From assembly GCA_964562015.1 (NCBI GenBank), contig CAZLRH010000014.1:1-64000 (forward strand): a stretch of DNA of 64,000 bases, read 5' to 3'. How positions within the stretch are numbered: the first letter of the stretch is position 1; every line of letters starts with the position of its first letter. The translations under genes were made by a program, and so were the position numbers. The notes under the pieces were generated by a model, which made no database searches, had not been told where the DNA came from, and saw only the letters and a list, made by a program, of their open reading frames with translations. Shown here piece after piece: positions 33,855 through 42,862 of this stretch. Source of the stretch: CAZLRH01 sp964562015. GTDB taxonomy: Bacteria; Verrucomicrobiota; Verrucomicrobiia; Opitutales; JABDGR01.

Positions 33855-35462
33855 TCACTTCACTGTGAGCGCCACTGGCACGCTGGTCACCGTGCCGGCG
33901 GGGTTGGTGACTTTGCAGGAGTATTTGCCGGCGTCGGTTTTGGCGAGCTTGAGGATGGTGAGCGAGGCCGTCTTCGAACCGGTGATTTTGCCGGCGGCGT
34001 CCTTGAGTGGCGTGGTGGATTTCAGCCACAGATACGTCAACGGCGCGGAGCCGGTCGCCACAATTTTGAATTTGGCCGAGGCTTTGGCTTTCGCGGTCAC
34101 GGCCTTGGGCGGGGTGGTAATGGCCGGAGCGACGAGCACAGTGAAGGTGGCGGTGGAATTGCCCGCCTCATTGGTGACCTTGAGGGTGTAGCCGCCATCA
34201 CGAGCGACGGACAAATTGCTCAAGGTCAAATTTGCCGAGGTGACGCCGGTAACATTCGCGCCGTTGACCAAGGGGACGCCCTTGTAGGACCATTGGTAAG
34301 TGAGGTTGCCATTCCCGGCCACATTGGCGGTGAGCACGGTGTTGGCGCCGGATTTGATTTTGACGATATTGGAGGTCAACGACACCACGGGGCTGACGAC
34401 GACGAGGATTTGCGCGGTGGCATTGCCGGCCTCGTTGGTGGCCTTAAGCGTGTAATTGCCCGCGCGCGTGGCGGTCAAATTGGCCAGCGTCAAATTGGCC
34501 GAGGTCGCGCCGGAAACATTGGCGCCGTTCGTCACGGGCGTGCCGTTAAAAGTCCACTGATAAGTGAGATTGCCGATGCCGAGAATGCTGCCCGTGAGCG
34601 TGGTGTTCGCGCCCGCGACTACGGGGACAAGATTACCCGAAAAGGAAACGGTGGGGCTGACGATGACGTGGATGGTCGAGTTGGCTGAATTCAAGGCATT
34701 GTTGACGACCAACTTGTAATCGCCGCCCTGGTCGGAAGTGAGGTTGCTGAGCATGAGGGTGGAATTCTCGGCCCCCGTAATGGTGCCGTTGTTGGTGACC
34801 GGAGTGCCGTTAAAAAACCAGTGCGTGAGCACGGTGCCGTCGCCCACGATGTTCGCGCCCAACGTGAGATTGCCGCCGGCCAAGGCCGTGGTGTTGGCCG
34901 CAAGTCCGCTCACCTGCGCGGCCGCCACCGGCAACGTGGAGGAAAATTGCACCTCGTCCACAAAAACCCACAAATTGGAACGGGTGAGGTCGATATCCAA
35001 CTCGTCGCCCGTCCAATTGCCGGTGAAATCCAAAAAAACGCGGGTGCCGTCAGCGATGGCGTCGGCCGGGACGGGGAAGTCCTCGCCGTTGATGGTGACA
35101 TTGGCCGGCATGGAGATGCCGGCATAATCCGAGCGGTCGAAGCCGATGCGCACCCATTTGATGTTGGTCATGCTGTCGGCAAAATTAAACGTCAGCGAGG
35201 GGTCGTGGCTGTCCCAGCCCACCCACTCGAAGGCGTTACCGTTGCCGAGATCCGCAGTCCAATCCCCGGTTCCGATAAAGCCGTCGGTCAATTGGACACC
35301 CGTTTTATCGGTGTAATTGTAGCTGCCCGTGTCGCCCACTGTGGCAGTATAGTTGGACGCCATCACCATGGTAAAATTGGTGGGAATATCGGCCGTAATA
35401 TTGGCGGCCTGGGCGGCCCCGGCCAGCAAACAAACCAGCACTCCGGCAATGTACTGCTTCAT
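33855..35462 (-). CDS. Secreted Ig-repeat protein unusually rich in N-x-S/T motifs
   Basis: A 535-residue exported protein. Residues 1-19 are a signal peptide. The first 180 residues form a carbohydrate-binding-like or PEP-type beta-sandwich without a clear family. Then about four Ig-like domains follow, each with the pattern S-A-N-L-T-L-x-N-L-T and G-x-Y-T-L-K-x-T-N-E-A-G-N, at spacings near 85-95 residues. The fourth domain (from about 445) has the more usual L-A-K-T-D-A-G-K-Y-S-C-K-V. About 26 N-x-S/T triplets lie in the first 430 residues, none in the last domain. It probably acts outside the cell or on its surface. Confidence 0.78.
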   Translation of the reverse strand: MKQYIAGVLVCLLAGAAQAANITADIPTNFTMVMASNYTATVGDTGSYNYTDKTGVQLTDGFIGTGDWTADLGNGNAFEWVGWDSHDPSLTFNFADSMTNIKWVRIGFDRSDYAGISMPANVTINGEDFPVPADAIADGTRVFLDFTGNWTGDELDIDLTRSNLWVFVDEVQFSSTLPVAAAQVSGLAANTTALAGGNLTLGANIVGDGTVLTHWFFNGTPVTNNGTITGAENSTLMLSNLTSDQGGDYKLVVNNALNSANSTIHVIVSPTVSFSGNLVPVVAGANTTLTGSILGIGNLTYQWTFNGTPVTNGANVSGATSANLTLANLTATRAGNYTLKATNEAGNATAQILVVVSPVVSLTSNIVKIKSGANTVLTANVAGNGNLTYQWSYKGVPLVNGANVTGVTSANLTLSNLSVARDGGYTLKVTNEAGNSTATFTVLVAPAITTPPKAVTAKAKASAKFKIVATGSAPLTYLWLKSTTPLKDAAGKITGSKTASLTILKLAKTDAGKYSCKVTNPAGTVTSVPVALTVK

Positions 35463-35697
35463 GGTAGGGAAAAATGCCCAAAAATGGTCCCGCGTTCAAG
35501 CTAGAACCACAACCCTCAGGGCTTATTCCCCCGGTCCGTTCCCTGGCAAAAATGCGAAGGCACGGTGGAGTCCTAAATTCACCCAAAACCTTGCGGCGGA
35601 CTGGGGCGGCCCGACCTACCCCTGAAAGCGGTTAAAGTAGGGCGCGCTGCCCCCAGCGCGCCGTTTCAAATTTGGACATGGCTCAAGACACAGAAGC

Positions 35698-36609
35698 TTA
35701 ACCCTCGCCATTTTCCAGTACTTTGAGGAGGTCCTTGGTGGTGAGCAGGTGCACAAATTTACGGATGGCGGGCGAGAGCACGCGGCCCTTGCGGTGGATG
35801 ATGGCGAGCGGGCGCACGAGGCGCTTGCCCTTGATGTGCAGGCGGCACAGCAGTTTTTGGCGGACTTCCTGCAGGATGGTGGTCTCCGGCACGATGGCGA
35901 TGCCGGCATCGACCTCGACGGCGCGCTTCACGGTTTCGATGTTGTCGAATTCCATGACCGGCGTGATATCGAATTTGAAGTCTTTAAAAATCTGGTCGGT
36001 GGCCTTGCGTGTGGGAATGTCCTGGTCGAAGCCGATGAATTTGAAGCCCGAGAGTTCCTCGATGCTGACCTCCTTGCGGGCGGCGAGCGTGTGGGTGGGA
36101 CTGCAAATCACGACCAACTGGTCCTCCTGAAAGGGGATGATCTCGATATTGCGCGACTTGATGGGGAAAGCGACGAGCCCGAGGTCCACGGCATTGTGCG
36201 AGACGTCCTCGTACACCAGATTCGACCGGCGGTACTCGACGCGGACGTTGACGTTGGGAAAATCCTTGAGGAAGAGTTTGATGTAAGCGGGAAGCTCGTG
36301 GAGTCCGATGGAGTAAATCGTCGAGAGGTTGATGGTGCCGCTGACGACCTTGCGCATCTCCTGCAAATCATTCGAGAGCTTGTCGTACAGTTGCAGAAAC
36401 TCCTTCGAGGTTTCGTAAATGCGCTGGCCCTCGCGGGTGAGGCGGAAATGCTTCTGGCCGCGGTCGACGATCAGCACATTGAAGTGCTTTTCCATCGCGC
36501 GCATCTGCTGGCTGACGGCGGACTGGGTGATGCCGTTGATCTTGGCGGCGCGGGAAAAACTCTGGCTTTCGACCAGGTCGGAGAAGATTTTGAAATTCTC
36601 GATGTGCAT
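35698..36609 (-). CDS. LysR-family transcriptional regulator
   Basis: A 303-residue LysR protein. The winged HTH covers residues 1-60 (F-S-R-A-A-K-I-N-G-I-T-Q-S-A-V-S-Q-Q-M-R). The co-inducer-binding part (about 90-300) has the two alpha/beta subdomains, with G-T-I-N-L-S-T-I-Y-S-I-G and V-D-A-G-I-A-I-V-P-E-T. The layout is like the CysB/CbbR group. It is divergently placed from the YggS gene, but 160 bp containing a dispersed repeat separate them. Neither the target nor the ligand is apparent. Confidence 0.9.
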   Translation of the reverse strand: MHIENFKIFSDLVESQSFSRAAKINGITQSAVSQQMRAMEKHFNVLIVDRGQKHFRLTREGQRIYETSKEFLQLYDKLSNDLQEMRKVVSGTINLSTIYSIGLHELPAYIKLFLKDFPNVNVRVEYRRSNLVYEDVSHNAVDLGLVAFPIKSRNIEIIPFQEDQLVVICSPTHTLAARKEVSIEELSGFKFIGFDQDIPTRKATDQIFKDFKFDITPVMEFDNIETVKRAVEVDAGIAIVPETTILQEVRQKLLCRLHIKGKRLVRPLAIIHRKGRVLSPAIRKFVHLLTTKDLLKVLENGEG

Positions 36610-36626
36610 GGCGGTAAACTTTTTTT

Positions 36627-36697
36627 GACAGGATTAACAGAATTTACAGAATTGGGTCCGGCAGCCGGAACGAATCATCTCTTTTTTAATTCTGTCC
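36627..36697. repeat. Dispersed intergenic repeat, copy A
   Basis: Contains GGATTAACAGAATTTACAG at 36631-36649 and, about 40 bp on, AATTCTGTCC in inverted orientation. Nearly the same string, AATTAACAGAATTTATGG, appears at 59974-59991, also between genes. No ORF crosses it. Confidence 0.55.
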
Positions 36698-36770
36698 ATT
36701 CCTTCCCGTTCCCCTATCCTATAACGTTCTCTAATCGGCTTTCAATCCAGTTTTTAGCTGCGCTTATCCC

Positions 36771-37475
36771 ATGGCCCTTTTGTCCTACGAGGAATTTTTA
36801 GGGAATCTCGGCCGCGTGCGCGCACGGGTGGCTGCGGCGTGCGCGGCGGCCGGCCGGCCGGCGGAGGCGGCGCGCATTTTGGCCGTGACGAAGACGCATC
36901 CGGTAGAGGCAGCCCTTTACGCCCAGCGGGCTGGCTTGCCCGGCGCGGGCGAAAACCGGGTGCAGGAGGCGCTGGAGAAAATCGCCGCCTGTCCGGATCC
37001 GGCGGTGCGGTGGGAACTCATCGGCCACCTGCAATCGAACAAGGCAGCCAAGGCCGCGGTCGTGTTTGCGCGCATTCAATCGGTGGATCGCGCCGATCTC
37101 GCCGAGAAGCTCGACCGCGCGGCGGCGGCGGCGAGACGCACGCTGCCGGTACTGTTGCAAATCAACGCGGGTGACGACCCGGCGAAATTTGGCGCAAATT
37201 GCGCGGACGCCCCGGCCCTGCTCGAAGCCGCCTTGCGGTGTGCCTCTTTGCGGGTCGAAGGGTTGATGACGATCGCGCCACTGGCCCCTGGAGACCCGAC
37301 GGTGGCGGAGCGTTGCTTCGCGCGTCTGCAGGAAACGCGGGACCAACTCGCCGCCCAATTCAAAGTGCCGCTGCCGGAGTTATCCATGGGCATGTCGGAC
37401 GACCTCGAGGCGGCCGTTCGCCAGGGCAGCACGTTGGTGCGGGTGGGCACGGCGCTGTTTGGGCACCGAGAATAA
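36771..37475 (+). CDS. YggS-type pyridoxal phosphate homeostasis protein
   Basis: A 234-residue PLP-binding TIM-barrel protein of the YggS/PROSC family. The PLP lysine is in A-V-T-K-T-H (about residue 42); further signposts are G-E-N-R-V-Q-E-A, W-E-L-I-G-H-L-Q-S-N-K, Q-S-V-D-R, L-M-T-I-A-P-L, and M-G-M-S-D-D-L-E-A-A. These are the core family motifs. It buffers free PLP and affects amino acid metabolism; it is not an enzyme. It appears to be a single-gene unit followed by a dispersed repeat. Confidence 0.92.
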   Translation: MALLSYEEFLGNLGRVRARVAAACAAAGRPAEAARILAVTKTHPVEAALYAQRAGLPGAGENRVQEALEKIAACPDPAVRWELIGHLQSNKAAKAAVVFARIQSVDRADLAEKLDRAAAAARRTLPVLLQINAGDDPAKFGANCADAPALLEAALRCASLRVEGLMTIAPLAPGDPTVAERCFARLQETRDQLAAQFKVPLPELSMGMSDDLEAAVRQGSTLVRVGTALFGHRE

Positions 37476-37480
37476 ATATT

Positions 37481-37588
37481 CACCGCAGAGAGCGCGGAGT
37501 GCGCGGAGGAAGAGAATAGCTCCACAGATTACACCGATTTTCACCGATTATTTTCTTCAAATCTGTGTTAATCGGTGAAATCTGTGGA
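37481..37588. repeat. Dispersed intergenic repeat, copy B, with long inverted repeat
   Basis: It begins with CACCGCAGAGAGCGCGGAG, a sequence of the same style as the complement of copy C. It continues with CCACAGAT...TTTTCACCGATTA, which pairs with TAATCGGTGAAA-TCTGTGG at 37569-37587. The hairpin is strong. The phrase ATCTGTGTTAATC also echoes ATCTGTGTAATC in copy D. Confidence 0.6.
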
Positions 37589-37634
37589 TAAGATTGCCCT
37601 CCTTTCTCTTTTGCCTTCGCGTCCTGGCGCTTAA

Positions 37635-38906
37635 ATGAACACCTCTGTAAATCGCTCGCCCGGCTTATGGGTGCCGACCTTGTATTTTGCGCAGGGGCTG
37701 CCGTTTGTCATCGTGACCAGCGTATCGTCGGTGGCGTTGCTGAAACTCGGTTGGACGGCCGCGGAGGTGGCGCTTTTCACCAGCGGCCTGAATTTGCCCT
37801 GGACGATCAAGCCGTTGTGGGGGCCGCTGCTGGAACGCTGGGGCACGCGGCGCGGCTGGATTGTGGCGATGCAAGCCGTGGCGGCCCTGGCCCTCGCCGG
37901 CATTGCGTTCGTTTTGCCGCACAAGGACTGGCTGACGCTGACCCTCGGGCTGTTTCTCGGGCTCGGCTTCGCCTCGGCGACCCACGACATCGCCGCCGAT
38001 GGCTTCTACATGCTCGCGCTGGGCAGCCGCACGCAGGCGGAGCTCACGGGCGTGCGCAATACGTTCTTCCGCATCGCCATGCTGGCGGGGAATGGCGGGC
38101 TCATCTGGCTGGCGGGCTGGGGTGAAAAGCAGTGGGGCTCGGCGACCGCGTGGCCGGCGGCCTTCGTGGCGGTGGCGGCGCTCATGCTTTGCATTAGTTT
38201 GTATCACTGGAGAATTTTGCCCAAACCGGCGGCGGATGCCCGCATTAACGCCCCGCGCGTCGAGGCCGGGGAGTTTGTGCGCATCTGGGCGAGCTTTGTG
38301 CAACGCCCCGGCTTCGCGCGGATGCTGGCGTTCATCTTTCTCTACCGCCTCGGCGAGAGCCAATTATTGAAAGGCAACCAGGCCTTCCTGCTCGATAAGC
38401 GCGCGGCGGGCGGGCTGGCGCTGGCGACGGATGAACTGGGCTACCTGTATGGCACGCTCGGCATTCTGGCGCTGTTGGCGGGCGGCTTGCTCGGCGGCAA
38501 GGCCATCGCACGCACGGGGCTGCGCCGCCAGCTTTGGCCCATGGCGCTGGCGATCAATCTGCCGCATTTCATCTACATTTGGCTTGCGCTCACGCAACCG
38601 ACGAGCCACGCGTTAATCGGCGGCGGCATCGCGCTCGAGCAATTCGGTTATGGCTACGGGTTCGCGGCGTACATGGTTTACTTATTATATGTGGCGCGCG
38701 GGGCGCACCCGACCTCGCACTATGCGCTATGCTCCGGGGCCATGGCGCTGGGCGCGATGCTGGCAGGCGGAATTGCGGCGGCGGCGCTCACGGCCCTCGA
38801 CAACAATTACCTGCATTTTTTCATCTGGGCGACGGTGACCGGTTTCATTGGCTTGGCGACCTTATGGAAGCTGCCGCTCGAGGCGGATTTTGGCCGACGC
38901 GATTAA
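37635..38906 (+). CDS. MFS transporter, AmpG-like
   Basis: A 423-residue membrane protein with about 12 transmembrane helices. The N-terminal half has L-Y-F-A-Q-G-L-P-F, then W-T-I-K-P-L-W-G-P-L-L-E-R-W-G-T-R-R-G, and S-A-T-H-D-I-A-A-D-G-F-Y near residue 120. These resemble the AmpG muropeptide permease branch of the major facilitator family. AmpG imports GlcNAc-anhMurNAc peptides into the cytoplasm for recycling. No other cell-wall recycling gene is adjacent, so the substrate is inferred from family only. Confidence 0.8.
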   Translation: MNTSVNRSPGLWVPTLYFAQGLPFVIVTSVSSVALLKLGWTAAEVALFTSGLNLPWTIKPLWGPLLERWGTRRGWIVAMQAVAALALAGIAFVLPHKDWLTLTLGLFLGLGFASATHDIAADGFYMLALGSRTQAELTGVRNTFFRIAMLAGNGGLIWLAGWGEKQWGSATAWPAAFVAVAALMLCISLYHWRILPKPAADARINAPRVEAGEFVRIWASFVQRPGFARMLAFIFLYRLGESQLLKGNQAFLLDKRAAGGLALATDELGYLYGTLGILALLAGGLLGGKAIARTGLRRQLWPMALAINLPHFIYIWLALTQPTSHALIGGGIALEQFGYGYGFAAYMVYLLYVARGAHPTSHYALCSGAMALGAMLAGGIAAAALTALDNNYLHFFIWATVTGFIGLATLWKLPLEADFGRRD

Positions 38907-38907
38907 G

Positions 38908-38932
38908 TTTAGACGGCCGCTTACAGTCTAAA
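38908..38932. terminator. Hairpin between convergent genes
   Basis: TTTAGAC and GTCTAAA form a perfect 7 bp stem around an 11-base loop, 2 bp after the MFS stop and 35 bp beyond the end of the convergent membrane-protein gene. The A/T-rich arms could serve as U-tracts in either direction. Confidence 0.45.
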
Positions 38933-38966
38933 ACCGCAGGACAAATTTTTCCTCAATTGAAATTGG

Positions 38967-40220
38967 TCAAGGATCCATCTGAGCTGACTCAATCAATTCG
39001 AGCCTGGGTGGAAGGGCATCGGGCGCCAAGCGGGCCACGACCGGGTTACTACCCCGCGCAAGCAATGCGACTTGGTGGCTGGGAATGTCCAAGGTGCAAA
39101 TCTGATCCTCACCCAATTGAAAGATTAAGATATCCCCAGGAAGATAAATTACGTCCGAAACCATCCAGGCTCCAAAAAGCGTTTCCCAGTTGAGCCAAAA
39201 ATCTTCACCCGTTTGAAGATTGTGACCAAAGACGCCGTCGTTGGGCCACGAGCCCGTGGATATCTGCCAAGAATTCATTTTCCGATCCAATGTTAAGACA
39301 TTTGTTTTCGGCAATTGATTGGGGAAAAGTGATAGGATTGGGCTGCCTGCGGCGAGATTGGCAAAGCGGCGCCAAACCAAGTAAGCGTCCTCCACTTCAC
39401 CCTGCTCTCGTTCTCGAACGAAAACCAATTCGCAGAGGTCATCCAAATGCGGCACCAAATCTTCGCCGGAAATTATCTTTCGTGGCACCTGAGGGGCCGT
39501 CGCCGCATTATGGAAGAGAACTCCGAGTCGCACACGACTTTTCCCGTTAGCGGGAGGAATTTCCAATACCTGCGTTGCCGCAGAACTGCCGAGCGGCTGC
39601 TGCATAATCTTTAATTGGTCGGTTGAAAGATAAATTAGGGTCAAATTCTTGGGCAGGGACAAGGAAGTGGCCGGAACCATATGAAAGTCACGATACAAAT
39701 GCGTGCCGCTAAAGCTCCAATAACCGCCAAAGAGTAATAAATACGAAACCGTCTGAACCAGAAAGGTTGCTCTTACCGCCACTTTCCAGTCGCGGCGGGC
39801 AAACTGCCAACAGGCCCAAGTAAAGGGCCACTCAACCACCAAGGTGATAAAATAACATAGAGCCGCCATGACCCAGAACCATCTCCAGGCGGAATAAAGA
39901 TCCAGCCTATGCAGGTGTTCGCTGCAAAATCCAATGAAAAAAGCGCCGAGCATCGCCGAAACATAATTCGACGCTAGCATGATAAAAAACGCCCCGACCG
40001 GCCGGCGTTTGAACAAAAGGACCAATAATGCTGTCTCTACGATGGCCAGAAGAGTATTTCCGAACACCAAATGCAGCAAGGGCGCCCACATTAATGGGGT
40101 GCCGGCGTCAGCCGAAACTCGACCTAGCAGGCCAAACCACAATGCAACCGCCAACAGGCTTTGGCGCAAAAGGCCCTTTCCAATGCTCAGGCGAAAACGA
40201 CCCATGGGAATCATTATCAC
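38967..40220 (-). CDS. Uncharacterised membrane protein with C-terminal globular domain
   Basis: A 417-residue protein; the start could be the GTG at 40220, the ATG at 40214 or the ATG at 40205. The first 175 residues carry about five hydrophobic segments; after them comes a soluble part of about 240 residues with alternating hydrophobic and Trp-rich strands (L-V-W-R-R-F, W-Q-I-S-T-G-S-W-P, F-W-L-N-W-E-T-L-F-G-A-W), suggestive of a beta-propeller-like repeat. No family is recognised. Base composition is slightly lower in GC than its neighbours, so it may be strain-specific. Confidence 0.6.
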   Translation of the reverse strand: MIMIPMGRFRLSIGKGLLRQSLLAVALWFGLLGRVSADAGTPLMWAPLLHLVFGNTLLAIVETALLVLLFKRRPVGAFFIMLASNYVSAMLGAFFIGFCSEHLHRLDLYSAWRWFWVMAALCYFITLVVEWPFTWACWQFARRDWKVAVRATFLVQTVSYLLLFGGYWSFSGTHLYRDFHMVPATSLSLPKNLTLIYLSTDQLKIMQQPLGSSAATQVLEIPPANGKSRVRLGVLFHNAATAPQVPRKIISGEDLVPHLDDLCELVFVREREQGEVEDAYLVWRRFANLAAGSPILSLFPNQLPKTNVLTLDRKMNSWQISTGSWPNDGVFGHNLQTGEDFWLNWETLFGAWMVSDVIYLPGDILIFQLGEDQICTLDIPSHQVALLARGSNPVVARLAPDALPPRLELIESAQMDP

Positions 40221-40395
40221 AGGTAAGCGTTGACTTCGTCTCGTTCAGGAGCAAATCAAATTTCCTGTATTAAAAATTGGCTAATGCCTGACTCTATTCT
40301 TTTTCTCTTCAACGCTTCTGGATCTTGAGCTTTGGGATTGCTGCCTTCACTTGGACGCCTACGATGCCGAACCATCTCGTCATTTAAAACACACC

Positions 40396-40827
40396 ATGCA
40401 GCCCTTGCCCGAGCAAAACCCCACGGATTCATCCGCCGCGCCCGCGGCGCTCTCGGATAAAAAGGCGACCGTGCTGGGCTTGCGGCGCTTGTTCAATGCC
40501 TTCTTTTACTCGATGGAGGGGCTGGGCTCGTCGTGGAAGCATGAGCAGGCGTTTCGGCAGGAGATGATGCTGGCCCTCGTGCTCATCCCCGTCGCGCTGG
40601 CGCTGCCGGTGGACTATGTGGGCAAGGCGCTCATGGTTTCGAGCGTGCTGCTGGTGCTCATCGTGGAGTTGTTGAATTCGGCCATCGAGTGGTGCGTGGA
40701 CCTGGCCGCGAACCAGCAGCGTCATCCCTTCGCGAAGCGGGCGAAGGACATGGGCAGCGCGGCGGTGTTTTTGAGCCTGACGAATTGCCTGTGCACCTGG
40801 GTGCTCGTACTGATGCATTCGTTTTGA
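40396..40827 (+). CDS. dgkA: Diacylglycerol/undecaprenol kinase (DgkA-type)
   Basis: A 143-residue integral membrane kinase from the ATG at 40396. The N-terminus is cytoplasmic and disordered to about 35; then comes F-N-A-F-F-Y-S-M-E-G-L, the catalytic-site helix with E-Q-A-F-R-Q-E, two membrane helices, and V-E-L-L-N-S-A-I-E with the family E-x2-N-x-A-I-E motif. A third membrane helix ends the protein. It phosphorylates a membrane lipid alcohol using ATP, either diacylglycerol or undecaprenol. The two activities cannot be told apart by sequence alone. Confidence 0.9.
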   Translation: MQPLPEQNPTDSSAAPAALSDKKATVLGLRRLFNAFFYSMEGLGSSWKHEQAFRQEMMLALVLIPVALALPVDYVGKALMVSSVLLVLIVELLNSAIEWCVDLAANQQRHPFAKRAKDMGSAAVFLSLTNCLCTWVLVLMHSF

Positions 40828-40897
40828 GGCGGGAATGGAGATGAGACCGATCCGGGTTTGGAGTTGCGTTTAATCCTCCACGCGGCTGAATGGCGGG

Positions 40898-41662
40898 ATG
40901 ACCACCAGCGCCGACGGCCTCACCCCCACCCTCACCGGCAGCGCCCCGACCCCGAGCATCGACGCCGGCCTCGCCAAGACCCTTCACTTGCAGGAAGTAG
41001 ATGTCCGCCGCCAGCAGTTGGAAACGCAATTGCGGCTGGCGCCCACGGAACTCGCATCGTTGCAGCGCAAAATCGACGGGGAAAAGGCCGCCTACGAAGT
41101 CCGCCACCGCGCGTATCAAGATTTGGAAGTGCAGCGCAAGGACGTCGACAACCGGCTGAAGTCCGCCGAGGCCACAGTGTTGAAATACAAGACGCAGCAG
41201 GCGGAAATCCGCAAGAACGACGAATACCAGGCGCTCGGCCACCAGATTGAAACCGCCGAGGGCGAAGTCAATTCGCTGGAGACGCTGGAGATTGAGCAGA
41301 TGTTGAAAATCGACGAGGCCAAGAAGGCCTTGCAGACCGCCGAGGCGGAATTGAAACAGCGCCTGACCAATCTCGACGGGGAAATCGCGCTGGTGCGCCG
41401 GCGCGAAACGCAAACCCGCACGGAGCTCGACACGTTGGGCAACGCGGTGGAAACCGCCGCTGCGGCGGTGCCGCCGTTGTGGATGCGGCATTACGAAAAC
41501 GCGAAAACCCGCGTCAAACGCGCGCCGTACCTGGCGGCAATGGACGGACACAATTGCGGCGGCTGCCACCTGCGGGTGTCCAATGAAATCGCCGAAGCCG
41601 CGCGCCACGGCGGCAAACCCGTGCACTGCGACAATTGCGGCCGCATCGTGTATGTCCCGTAA
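40898..41662 (+). CDS. Coiled-coil protein with C4 zinc ribbon (CdsZ/DUF164-type)
   Basis: A 254-residue protein: residues about 20-195 are a long helical hairpin (L-Q-E-V-D-V-R-R-Q-Q-L-E, R-K-N-D-E-Y-Q-A-L near 100), then P-Y-L-A-A-M-D-G-H-N-C-G-G-C-H-L and C-D-N-C-G-R-I-V-Y at 210-252, a C4 zinc ribbon. K-N-x-E-Y-Q-A-L followed by C-x2-C pairs is the signature of the family called CdsZ in chlamydiae, where it supports type III secretion and gene regulation. In other bacteria its role is unknown. It precedes the PilT gene by 21 bp, so the two are probably co-transcribed. Confidence 0.82.
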   Translation: MTTSADGLTPTLTGSAPTPSIDAGLAKTLHLQEVDVRRQQLETQLRLAPTELASLQRKIDGEKAAYEVRHRAYQDLEVQRKDVDNRLKSAEATVLKYKTQQAEIRKNDEYQALGHQIETAEGEVNSLETLEIEQMLKIDEAKKALQTAEAELKQRLTNLDGEIALVRRRETQTRTELDTLGNAVETAAAAVPPLWMRHYENAKTRVKRAPYLAAMDGHNCGGCHLRVSNEIAEAARHGGKPVHCDNCGRIVYVP

Positions 41663-41683
41663 GCGCGCGAATTTACTCCGCCG

Positions 41684-42856
41684 ATGACTGACCTCTACGA
41701 TCCGAATAAAAAAGTCTATCCCGCCGACGAGGGCCCTTTTAGCATCGTCGATTTGCTGGCCCGCGCCGTCGACCCCGAGTACCTGCACGACAATATCCCG
41801 CGCATTTCCGATTATCACCTGAAAATCGGCGAGCCGGTGCGCTTTCGCCTCGACCATGACTTGCAAGTGGTCCAGGGCGGCGCACGCCTCACCCCCGCAC
41901 TGATTGAGGGCTTGGTGTTCCCCCTGCTGCGCCCGGAACACATCGCGAGCCTGCGCGAGAACCCGCTCAACGACATCGACGCCTCGTGGGAATTGCCGGG
42001 CGAGAAACATTATTTTCGCCTCAATGTTTTTCACGACCGCGACGGCATGGCCGCGGTAATCCGCCTGTTGCCGCCGTCCATTCCGCAGGTGGAGGAAGTC
42101 GGCTTCCCCAACGAGATGACGTGGACGAACATCGTGAACGCCCGGCAAGGCCTCGTGCTGGTGACGGGGGTGACCGGCAGCGGCAAGTCCACGACCATTG
42201 CGAGTCTGCTCAACCGCATCAACCGGACGCGGGCGGTGCGCATCGTCACGCTGGAGGACCCGATTGAATTTGTGTTCACGAACCAGCGGGCGCTTTTCTC
42301 CCAGCGCGAAATCGGGCGGCACGCAGCGAGTTTTGCCTCGGGGCTGCGCAGCGTGTTGCGCGAAAACCCCGACATCATTTATGTCGGCGAGGTGCGCGAC
42401 CAGGAAACGGCGACCGAGGCGCTGACCGCCGCGGAAACGGGCCACCTCGTCTTGACCACCATGCACACGCGCGACGCGATGGGCGCGCTCACGCGCCTGG
42501 TGGACATGTTTCCGCCGGAACGTTTTCGCGAAATTTCAGTACAACTTTCGTTCAGCCTCACCTACGTGCTGGCGCAAAAGCTCGTCCCGCGCGCGGAAGG
42601 TTATGGACGGTGCGTGGCCATGGAAGTGCTGCGCAACAACACGGCCATCGCGAATCTCATCCGCCTTGGCAATTGGGCGCAGCTCTACGGCGCGATGGAA
42701 ACACGCGTCAAAGACGGCATGTGCACGCTCGAACAGGCGTTGCTGGGCATGTACGAACAAGGGTTGATTTCCAAGGCGGACGCCATCAGCCACGCCAACG
42801 ACGGCGCGATTGTGGACCGCATCGAGCACGCCAAGAGCACGGCGCGGCGATTGTAG
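41684..42856 (+). CDS. Type IV pilus retraction ATPase PilT/PilU-type
   Basis: A 390-residue secretion ATPase. The N-terminal domain has D-Y-H-L-K-I-G-E-P-V-R-F-R near residue 45. Walker A G-V-T-G-S-G-K-S-T lies at about 161-169; the Asp box R-I-V-T-L-E-D-P-I-E follows; Walker B is D-I-I-Y-V-G-E-V-R-D; then comes the His box H-L-V-L-T-T-M-H-T. The usual PilT C-terminal segment follows. It powers pilus retraction (twitching) in type IV pilus systems. No pilin or PilB genes lie in this window, so the pilus genes are elsewhere. Confidence 0.9.
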   Translation: MTDLYDPNKKVYPADEGPFSIVDLLARAVDPEYLHDNIPRISDYHLKIGEPVRFRLDHDLQVVQGGARLTPALIEGLVFPLLRPEHIASLRENPLNDIDASWELPGEKHYFRLNVFHDRDGMAAVIRLLPPSIPQVEEVGFPNEMTWTNIVNARQGLVLVTGVTGSGKSTTIASLLNRINRTRAVRIVTLEDPIEFVFTNQRALFSQREIGRHAASFASGLRSVLRENPDIIYVGEVRDQETATEALTAAETGHLVLTTMHTRDAMGALTRLVDMFPPERFREISVQLSFSLTYVLAQKLVPRAEGYGRCVAMEVLRNNTAIANLIRLGNWAQLYGAMETRVKDGMCTLEQALLGMYEQGLISKADAISHANDGAIVDRIEHAKSTARRL

Positions 42857-42862
42857 TTTGGA

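Noticed and set aside
40658..42466. Long - strand ORF of 602 codons
   Set aside because: Antisense to dgkA, the zinc-ribbon gene and pilT, which all have clear family motifs; its own product has none.
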